Origin: Pyrinomonadaceae bacterium
Lineage (GTDB): Bacteria; Acidobacteriota; Blastocatellia; Pyrinomonadales; Pyrinomonadaceae
Length of the DNA stretch: 10,697 nucleotides
Direction of reading: 5' to 3'
NCBI GenBank assembly: GCA_013812565.1
Contig: JACCTF010000593.1
Coordinates: forward strand, 1-10,697
Shown here: positions 1-5,155 of the stretch, one piece after another
How positions within the stretch are numbered: the first letter of the stretch is position 1
Layout of the letters: each line of letters opens with the position of its first letter
Notes under the pieces: generated by a model
The model's input: only the letters and a program-made list of their open reading frames with translations
The model's database searches: none
Told to the model about the DNA's origin: nothing
Position numbers and translations under genes: made by a program

Positions 1-297
1 ACGGAAGGAGTGCAAAGCGTTATTTGAGAATTCGCGTTAATTGCCGGTGGACGCCTGGTAATCAAGCGGCTACTCGATTACCCACCTGCACGACGGCGTT
101 TATACCCGGAAGTCTGCCCAACATGCTGTTGCCACGGCATCAGCATGTTGTTGTCTGCGGCGACGTGCGTTAATATCCTCAATAATCACTTCGATTTGAT
201 CATTACCAATTTAGGGGAAGCTTACTCCTGCGCGCCACATCAATAACAATTTCCGCCCCGGAGTTGTCCGACGCCGATCCGCAAATCGATTATCTTT
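1..297. other. Gene-poor start of window
   Basis: No gene is convincing here. Short open stretches run in from the window edge in all three forward frames and could be the last codons of an upstream gene. Frame 2 gives 12 codons ending with TAA at 38-40, a plausible C-terminus but too short to identify. Frame 1 stops at 25-27, then stays open from 28 to a TAA at 244-246 with no good start; part of it resembles a response-regulator receiver domain (see findings). A 32-bp near-perfect palindrome lies at 119-150. No reverse-strand gene was seen. Confidence 0.5.
119..150. repeat. 32-bp near-perfect palindrome (hairpin or operator)
   Basis: The 10-bp arms at 119-128 (CAACATGCTG) and 141-150 (CAGCATGTTG) are exact reverse complements. 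The symmetry continues inward after one T/T mismatch (129/140) with TGCC (130-133) against GGCA (136-139), around a central AC. No T tract follows on the + strand, so it is not a typical intrinsic terminator for upstream transcription. It may be a hairpin near the end of an upstream transcript or a dyad binding site, about 150 bp before the bacilliredoxin gene. The symmetry is seen directly; the role is unknown. Confidence 0.6.
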
Positions 298-630
298 ATG
301 GAAACACAATTCGTTCCAGTTAGCGACGTAAACACTTTGGATCATCTCTTTACACGTTCGCACCAAACGCCTGTGGTGTTGTTCAAGCACAGTACGACTT
401 GTCCGATCAGTCGGGCGGCATACCAGCAGATGTCTGAACTAGAAGGGGAAGTCGCGCTTGTTGTGGTGCAAACCGCGCGCGAGGTTTCACGCGACATCGC
501 GACGCGAACCGGGATCCGGCATGAATCGCCGCAGGCGATGGTTTTGCGGGATGGTAAAGTCGTGTGGTCTGCTTCGCACTGGGACGTTACAGCCGAAGCC
601 GTGAAACAGGCGATGAGCAGTCATGTATGA
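298..630 (+). CDS. ytxJ: Monothiol bacilliredoxin, YtxJ/BrxC family
   Basis: A cytosolic thioredoxin-fold protein of 110 residues, the usual full length of the YtxJ family. Known family members remove bacillithiol from S-bacillithiolated proteins. The active-site segment FKHSTTCPIS (residues 29-38) has one catalytic Cys35, so it is monothiol rather than CxxC. HESPQ at 75-79 supplies the cis-proline (Pro78) of the fold, and SHWD at 93-96 matches the conserved C-terminal block. ATG 298 fits the family N-terminus, but no Shine-Dalgarno sequence is visible before it. The DUF971 gene starts 40 bp downstream on the same strand, so the two may be co-transcribed. The host probably makes bacillithiol, but no bsh gene is in the window. 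The family call is firm; the physiological partner is inferred. Confidence 0.9.
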   Translation: METQFVPVSDVNTLDHLFTRSHQTPVVLFKHSTTCPISRAAYQQMSELEGEVALVVVQTAREVSRDIATRTGIRHESPQAMVLRDGKVVWSASHWDVTAEAVKQAMSSHV

Positions 631-670
631 AAGTCCCTGAGAGGCTGCTTATGATGGCGGGCGGCGCTAG

Positions 671-1036
671 ATGGTGATGAGCAATCCTTTGCAAAGACGC
701 GGCGCTGCTGTCGAACCGCGCGAGATCATGCAGGAAGGCGACGCCGGCGTGCGTATCACATGGGCTGACGGGGAGATATGTCATTACACTGCGCCGACCC
801 TGCGCCGCTTGTGCCCATGCGCGCAGTGCGTTAATGAGTGGACTGGAGAGAGGATGCTTCAACCCAGGGAGATTTCAGATGCCTTGCAAATCGCCGACCT
901 CCAGATTGTTGGACGTTATGCCCTCAACTTCAAATGGAACGACGGCCACGAGACAGGCATCTACAGCTTTCGTCTGTTACGCGAGATGTGCGATAAAAAG
1001 TTGATAGCTGAAGCCTCACAGCGGCGCACAGAGTAG
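671..1036 (+). CDS. DUF971 / gamma-butyrobetaine hydroxylase-like N-terminal domain protein
   Basis: A stand-alone DUF971 protein of 121 residues. The core runs from about residue 27 (VRITWADGE) to 107. It contains CPCAQC (Cys48, Cys50, Cys53) and the later NDGHETGIYS block (His93), which match the three-cysteine plus one-histidine zinc site known from the N-terminal domain of gamma-butyrobetaine hydroxylase. The oxygenase domain itself is absent. In bacteria this domain also occurs fused to or beside Mrp/ApbC-type iron-sulfur carriers, so a role in metal or Fe-S handling is possible but unproven. An in-frame TAG sits directly before ATG 671, so the start is there or at ATG 677; neither has a strong ribosome-binding site. 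The bacilliredoxin gene ends 40 bp upstream. Confidence 0.88.
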   Translation: MVMSNPLQRRGAAVEPREIMQEGDAGVRITWADGEICHYTAPTLRRLCPCAQCVNEWTGERMLQPREISDALQIADLQIVGRYALNFKWNDGHETGIYSFRLLREMCDKKLIAEASQRRTE

Positions 1037-1139
1037 GCTTCACGAAGAACGGCGCGAAGAACCTAGGACATTCGGCATATTGGGTATAAACAATCTATTG
1101 TGCAATCGAGGAAGGATCAGGTTTAAAGGGTAATGATTG

Positions 1140-1451
1140 ATGACGGAAGCAATTGGGTGGGTCAGCTCACTGATCCTCTTGCTGACTATCGGCAAGCAGA
1201 TTTATAAACAATGGCAGGAAGGTTCAAGCGAGGGAGTTTCAAAGTGGCTCTTCGTTGGTCAGATGGCCGCGTCCTTAGGGTTCACCATCTATAGCTGGCT
1301 TGTGGGCAACTGGATTTTTGTCGTCACCAACCTGCTGATGCTCCTTAATGGATTGATCGGCTTCGGCATTGTACTTCGACACCGGCGACACGGGAAACCC
1401 AAAGACACACCCGGGGGAGCGGCTCGCAGCTTTGAGGCGGAGCGCGCTTAA
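1140..1451 (+). CDS. PQ-loop/SemiSWEET-like small membrane protein
   Basis: A 103-residue inner-membrane protein with three predicted helices (about residues 4-19, 38-55 and 58-78) and a basic, probably disordered C-terminus. The length and the first-helix-to-loop segment IGKQIYKQWQEGSSEGVSKW are typical of SemiSWEET/PQ-loop proteins, which work as dimers and move small sugars or other solutes. The proline of the usual PQ motif is replaced by Lys (GKQ), so transport by the standard hinge mechanism is uncertain. ATG 1140 is preferred over the TTG at 1137 because AAAGGG (1125-1130) sits 9 nt upstream of it. A TATAAA box lies at 1085-1090 without a good -35. The substrate cannot be told from sequence. 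Confidence 0.75.
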   Translation: MTEAIGWVSSLILLLTIGKQIYKQWQEGSSEGVSKWLFVGQMAASLGFTIYSWLVGNWIFVVTNLLMLLNGLIGFGIVLRHRRHGKPKDTPGGAARSFEAERA

Positions 1452-1555
1452 CATATAAAAGCAAAAGGATTAAAGATTACGAGACATAAGGTAGAAGACG
1501 GAACAGTCGCAAGTATCGCTTTTCATCCTGACTTCTGTCTTCGAACACTTCTTTT

Positions 1556-1828
1556 ATGAACGAACGTGACTTTTTCAACGAACAACAAGAGACCAAGCGC
1601 GCCCTCTATAGCTGTCCGCACTGCCGTGAACGCGCTGAATATGATGTGCGATGGTTACGCCGCACTAAGAAAAAGCAGTTGCCTTCGAACGCCAGCGAAC
1701 AAGATCGCGCGCGTTTCAATACATCTCGCGACTATATGGTGCGCATTGACGACCTGTTGATGTGCCGTAACGCGCGCTGCCGTAAGCGGTTTGACATCCC
1801 AAACTCGCAATCCGTGGTCTTTATCTAA
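1556..1828 (+). CDS. Small four-cysteine zinc-ribbon-like protein
   Basis: A 90-residue soluble protein of unknown function. CPHC (Cys20, Cys23) and CRNARC (Cys70, Cys75) could form one zinc-ribbon site. The linker (about 30-60) is rich in Arg, Lys and Gln, including RRTKKKQ, which would suit nucleic-acid contact, though this is only inference. There is no signal peptide or membrane helix. ATG 1556 is the first start in the frame; the preceding sequence is pyrimidine-rich with no Shine-Dalgarno match. The gap from the PQ-loop gene is 104 bp. I recognise no named family. Confidence 0.7.
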   Translation: MNERDFFNEQQETKRALYSCPHCRERAEYDVRWLRRTKKKQLPSNASEQDRARFNTSRDYMVRIDDLLMCRNARCRKRFDIPNSQSVVFI

Positions 1829-2191
1829 ATCCAATCACAAGCGACTTAAAGCCAAGCGTGCAGAGCACACAAGAAAAATTCTTAATCTCCGATGATTTTC
1901 CCTGCCGATCCCGCTTATTACTGCATTCGAACTTTACTCTAATAGAGCACAGACGCATAAAGCGGCGATGGCTTCCGCGACTTGAAGCACAACATCGCGC
2001 GATCATCAATGTACTCAATAAAGCCATACCGGCCCGCATCGAGTGGCATGGCATCTGACAAAATTCTGTGGCGCACAGTTTGCTAATCATCTGCACAAAA
2101 CAGTTAAGACACATTCCACAAAATGAGGAACTTTCGCATGGGAAACTCGTTCTTAGATAAACAACCCTGAACGGTAATACTGCAACAAACT
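1829..2191. other. 363-bp intergenic gap
   Basis: A rather AT-rich stretch between the zinc-ribbon-like gene and the small charged protein. A 66-codon GTG-started frame (1858-2058, +) has no ribosome-binding site and no recognisable sequence, and I do not accept it as a gene. A weak 5-bp hairpin (CTGTG/CACAG) lies near 2065-2080 and is too short to call a terminator. No RNA gene or convincing promoter was seen, although the gene at 2192 must have its promoter here or further upstream. Confidence 0.5.
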
Positions 2192-2428
2192 ATGAAAATG
2201 GACACTAAACCAAACATCAAAATTATCAAACGCAGCGAACGAAACCAGCGAGTAAAAGCTGGCGCGAGTTCGCAAACAATTACAAAGAAACCTCAGGACG
2301 CGGCGCGCGATATGGTTAATACCGTTAGCGAATGGGTTAACGAATTTCAGCGTAAGCGCCGTGCGGAGACCACCGAAGCCCTGAAGGGTCTCTTACTAAA
2401 CACATCACCGCAATCAAGCAAAGCATAG
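2192..2428 (+). CDS. Small charged helical protein of unknown function
   Basis: A 78-residue, lysine/arginine-rich soluble protein. The first 30 residues are basic and polar (IKIIKRSERNQRVKAG). Residues about 35-67 look like one amphipathic helix, DMVNTVSEWVNEFQRKRR at its core, and the tail is short and Ser/Lys-rich. There are no cysteines, signal peptide or membrane segment. The start is ATG 2192 or ATG 2198; no Shine-Dalgarno match is seen. Codon use looks coding and there is no competing frame, which is the main support. The basic N-terminus plus helix would suit a small nucleic-acid-associated or scaffold protein, but that is speculation. Confidence 0.55.
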   Translation: MKMDTKPNIKIIKRSERNQRVKAGASSQTITKKPQDAARDMVNTVSEWVNEFQRKRRAETTEALKGLLLNTSPQSSKA

Positions 2429-2511
2429 TTGCGGATTCCTCCAACGAAACAGCCTGTTCTTGAGAACAAAGTTGCGACCAAGTTTCTAAAAACCTTCCTG
2501 CTCATCTACAA

Positions 2512-2541
2512 TCAACAAAGACTACGAGTTTGCTTTATAAT
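2512..2541 (+). promoter_or_regulatory. Sigma-70-type promoter for the ferredoxin gene
   Basis: A perfect TATAAT at 2536-2541 is preceded at 18 bp by TCAACA (2512-2517), which matches TTGACA at four of six positions. Transcription would start near 2548 and give a leader of about 118 nt before the ferredoxin ATG. Confidence 0.55.
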
Positions 2542-2546
2542 GCGGG

Positions 2547-2621
2547 CGCTCCGGGTGCTTAACGTGCGCAGCGGAGCGGTTGATGTTACTGCCGGTGCGG
2601 TAGGGCGCATAAAGAGCGTCC
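2547..2621 (+). other. Structured leader of the ferredoxin gene
   Basis: Two hairpins can form in the predicted 5' leader. The first pairs CGCTCCG (2547-2553) with CGGAGCG (2572-2578) perfectly. The second pairs GGGCGC (2603-2608) with GCGTCC (2616-2621), including one G-U pair, around a 7-nt loop. I recognise no known riboswitch and no T tract follows. The structure could affect mRNA stability or translation of the ferredoxin gene; this is inference. Confidence 0.35.
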
Positions 2622-2648
2622 ACACACTTGTTCGTCCATACTTGCACT

Positions 2649-2656
2649 AGGAGGAG
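2649..2656 (+). promoter_or_regulatory. Strong ribosome-binding site of the ferredoxin gene
   Basis: AGGAGGAG is nearly the full anti-16S complement and lies 9-11 nt before ATG 2666. It is much stronger than anything before the other genes here, which suggests high ferredoxin output. Confidence 0.85.
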
Positions 2657-2665
2657 TCAAGCTCG

Positions 2666-2941
2666 ATGACCTACGTTGTAACGGAGCCTTGTGTTAAGTG
2701 CCGATACACAGACTGCGCAGCCGTCTGTCCAGTGGAAGCCTTTCACTTGGATGACGAGATGCTGGTAATTAACCCGGACACGTGCATTGACTGTGATGCG
2801 TGTGTTCCAGAGTGTCCGGTTGAAGCCATCTACCCGGAAGATAAAGTGCCGGCGCAGTGGCAATACTACACAGAGCTAAATGCCGAGAAGGCAGCGAGCG
2901 GCTTGCCTATTATTAGCGAGAAGATTGACGCGCTTTGCTAG
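2666..2941 (+). CDS. fdxA: 7Fe ferredoxin, [3Fe-4S][4Fe-4S] (FdxA type)
   Basis: A 91-residue cytosolic electron carrier. Two cluster motifs are intact: Cys9-x2-Cys12-x4-Cys17-x3-Cys21-Pro, and Cys40-x2-Cys43-x2-Cys46-x3-Cys50-Pro. By comparison with Azotobacter ferredoxin I, Cys9, Cys17 and Cys50 hold the [3Fe-4S] cluster, while Cys21, Cys40, Cys43 and Cys46 hold the [4Fe-4S] cluster. The segment CVKCRYTDC and the tail EDKVPAQWQYYTELNAE are also typical of this 7Fe class. The C-terminus is shorter than in the Azotobacter protein. It has its own promoter, leader and strong ribosome-binding site, so it is probably monocistronic. The redox partner cannot be inferred from its neighbours. Confidence 0.95.
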   Translation: MTYVVTEPCVKCRYTDCAAVCPVEAFHLDDEMLVINPDTCIDCDACVPECPVEAIYPEDKVPAQWQYYTELNAEKAASGLPIISEKIDALC

Positions 2942-3079
2942 CCGTCGGTTTTGGTGAAGCCATCTACTGGCCTCTAGCGCTTTCAGCACCCTTGTGCCAC
3001 AATTGCGGGCTGCTTTTCTAAGATTAGAACGGCGTGTTTTTCATCCGATGGTAGACGATTATAGACTGAGGGTTCGACC

Positions 3080-4234
3080 ATGAACAGAATACACTTGATC
3101 GTTTCAGTGCTCGCCATCTGCTGCTTTAGCATTGCTGCGGCACCGGCGCTTCGCGCGCAGCAAGAGCGAGAGGCCGCACCGCAAGTCAGCATCGCGCCTG
3201 GCCCCAGTTCCACTGATAACGCGCTTGATAGCGCCGGGGCTATTCGATATCAAGTTGGCCCAAGTGACACTATAGACATTCGAGTGTTCGGTGAGCCGCA
3301 GTTTAGTGGACCAATTGAGGTGGACGAGGATGGCAACATCGAAGTTCCGTTTATCGAGAAGCCCATCAAAGTCACCTGCCTAACTCAGCCCAAGATACGT
3401 AAAATCATCGCTACAGAATTGGAACGGTATCTAAATAAGCCGCAGGTGAGCGTGCGCGTGACGGCGAAAAATGCTCGGGCCCCGGTGGTGGTGTTCGGAG
3501 CAGTTCGCTCAGCGACGCGCATCGGGATGCAACGGAAGAAACGGCTTCTAGAAGTTTTGGCGGTTGCCGGCGGTATCACTGAGCAAGCCGGCGGAGACAT
3601 TCAGGTGTTCCACACGACATCCGAAATGTGTCCAGAGCCGGGCGAAGAAGAAATGACGGCGGTCATTGAGCAGGCAGCATTGGTTGAGCAGAAGACAACG
3701 ACAACCGAGCAAGCGACTGAGCAGAAGACGACGACCGAAGCTGAGATAACGACCGAACAGAAAACAACAGACGATAAGTTGCAGGTTCGGTTCGATATTT
3801 ATAGTTTGGATAATTTGAAGCTTGGAAAAGATAATCCATACATCAGGCCCGGCGACATAGTGATTGTTCAAGAGGCTAAGCCTGTCTATATCACCGGCGC
3901 GGTGAATGCCCCAATGGGATTACATCATCGCGAGAACATGTCTCTGAGTCGCGCTATTGCGATGGTCGGTGGCGTTAGACCAGATGCCAAGAAAAGCGAC
4001 GTACGCATCTACCGACAGAAGGTCGGCAGTTTAGACCAGGAAGTTATCAAGGTAAATTATGGCGCTATCAAAAATAAGAAGCAGCCGGATATTGCGCTTC
4101 AGCCATATGACATTGTTGATGTAGGAGCGACTTCTGCAATCTCACCAGCGCGTCTGCTGCAACTAGCATTGGGAGCCGGAGCGGCCAGCGTTTCGACCAT
4201 CGGCACTTATTTGCCATACAGAGTTCTGTATTGA
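3080..4234 (+). CDS. Polysaccharide export outer-membrane protein (Wza-like, SLBB domains)
   Basis: A 384-residue periplasmic/outer-membrane protein for capsule or exopolysaccharide export. Residues 1-26 are a signal peptide ending ALRA. No valid lipobox is seen, unlike Wza. Residues about 55-128 form the polysaccharide-export domain (YQVGPSDTIDIRVFGEPQFS onward). A first SLBB domain spans about 134-265 and a second about 268-348 (YITGAVNAPMGLHH). The first SLBB is interrupted at about 184-233 by an acidic, Thr/Gln-rich insert with repeated EQKTTT units. The hydrophobic C-terminus (355-384) may be the membrane-crossing helix. GAGGG (3067-3071) precedes ATG 3080 at normal spacing. No glycosyltransferase, Wzc-type kinase or flippase gene is in the window, so the substrate is unknown; a small membrane protein follows. 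Confidence 0.88.
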   Translation: MNRIHLIVSVLAICCFSIAAAPALRAQQEREAAPQVSIAPGPSSTDNALDSAGAIRYQVGPSDTIDIRVFGEPQFSGPIEVDEDGNIEVPFIEKPIKVTCLTQPKIRKIIATELERYLNKPQVSVRVTAKNARAPVVVFGAVRSATRIGMQRKKRLLEVLAVAGGITEQAGGDIQVFHTTSEMCPEPGEEEMTAVIEQAALVEQKTTTTEQATEQKTTTEAEITTEQKTTDDKLQVRFDIYSLDNLKLGKDNPYIRPGDIVIVQEAKPVYITGAVNAPMGLHHRENMSLSRAIAMVGGVRPDAKKSDVRIYRQKVGSLDQEVIKVNYGAIKNKKQPDIALQPYDIVDVGATSAISPARLLQLALGAGAASVSTIGTYLPYRVLY

Positions 4235-4338
4235 TTCGAGGAGAAGCGCAGGCGATCAAGCGCCTCGGCGCGAGTTGCTGCCACATTTGTGGCAACCGTT
4301 ATCAAAGAATCGTAATGTAGATTGTCGGGGAAACTCAT

Positions 4339-4647
4339 ATGGATCGAAAAGCCATACCGTCAAGCACGCGTCGAAAGCGGCGGCTCTCAACTTTTCTGTG
4401 GATCGCTGGGTTGGTGGCAGCAGTCATCACACTACTTTACTATCAACAAGTCGCAGTGCTCTATGTGCTCGCGACGCTAAGTGTTGCGGGCCTGCTAATC
4501 ATTGTTGCCTTGACGGATCTCGGCGGCGCGCGACGTGTTGTGAACGAGGTCGCACCGCTCGATGACGCTGCGGCAATTGCTGATGGAGCAGCGACTTCAT
4601 CCGCAACCTTTTCCTTAAATACTCCGCAAACTGCAAAGAGGCGTTGA
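4339..4647 (+). CDS. Small two-helix membrane protein of unknown function
   Basis: A 102-residue protein with a very basic start (RRKRR at 11-15), two hydrophobic helices at about 19-34 and 38-59, and a polar, Ala/Thr-rich C-terminal tail. By the positive-inside rule, both ends should face the cytoplasm. GGGGAA (4327-4332) sits 6 nt before ATG 4339 and supports this frame over the overlapping frame from 4275. The export-protein gene ends 104 bp upstream on the same strand, so the two may be co-transcribed, and a role in the same envelope process is possible. I recognise no family. Confidence 0.6.
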   Translation: MDRKAIPSSTRRKRRLSTFLWIAGLVAAVITLLYYQQVAVLYVLATLSVAGLLIIVALTDLGGARRVVNEVAPLDDAAAIADGAATSSATFSLNTPQTAKRR

Positions 4648-5155
4648 TCTCTCTTCGGTACCAAGGTGGAGAAGCTTGTTTGTTCGCTGCGCTAGAGACC
4701 TCATTGCTCCGCTTGTCTGTACCTCTCGCCCCGCCAATTACCCTCTGTCCAAAGACACCGATGCACGTGACAGCAGCTTCTGTCCAACGCTCTTTGTAAT
4801 CCTCAGCCTCCATTGTTTGCTTCCTATGCAAAGTCGTCTGTAGCGATGTGTAAAATATACCGCTTTGAGCGTCGCGGCTTTTCTGGAAGCATGACAAACT
4901 GCTTCCAGCGAGCAGCAACTTTGGTTGACTTCTCTCGCTTGAATTCGATAAATGGCTGAACGTTCAGGGGATTGTTTAGGAATTAAATCGGTAATGAATC
5001 TGCCGTGCAAGGATTCGTGGTTCAGTGTTTGCTCGTAGACTTGACGCACGCCGGCTCCAAAAGTTTGCAAGCGTACATTAAAACAGACAGGTTGCAGCAC
5101 ACCTTTGCAGCCTGATCCCACCCGATTTTAAGTTCACCTTTCAGAAAGATTTACA
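4648..5155. other. 508-bp gap with a weak antisense ORF candidate
   Basis: No + strand gene is seen. On the - strand, an ORF from ATG 4813 down to 4499 (104 codons plus stop) has AGGAAG about 8 nt before the ATG and a TATATT box at 4859-4854. It would overlap the 3' end of the membrane-protein gene by 149 bp and has no recognisable domain. An 8-bp perfect inverted repeat lies at 4883-4890/4901-4908 (CTGGAAGC/GCTTCCAG, 10-nt loop), upstream of that box. The promoter of the metalloprotease gene should be in this gap; TTGACG at 5041-5046 is a possible -35, but no good -10 follows. No tRNA was seen. Confidence 0.4.

Noticed and set aside
1858..2058. 66-codon GTG-started + strand ORF
   Set aside because: No ribosome-binding site, no recognisable sequence, and composition unlike the accepted neighbours.
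2429..2650. 73-codon + strand ORF
   Set aside because: It starts with TTG right after a stop, has no ribosome-binding site, and covers the ferredoxin promoter and leader.
3107..3124. Lipobox in the signal peptide of the export protein (Cys14/Cys15)
   Set aside because: The residues before Cys14 (LAI) do not fit the lipobox rule, while a normal cleavage site after ALRA fits well.
4274..4296. Hairpin GCCACA/TGTGGC after the export-protein gene as a terminator
   Set aside because: The stem is only 6 bp with a 2-nt loop and no T tract follows.
4275..4565. 96-codon + strand ORF overlapping the small membrane protein
   Set aside because: The frame from 4339 has a ribosome-binding site, a positive N-terminus and two clear membrane helices; this frame has none of these.
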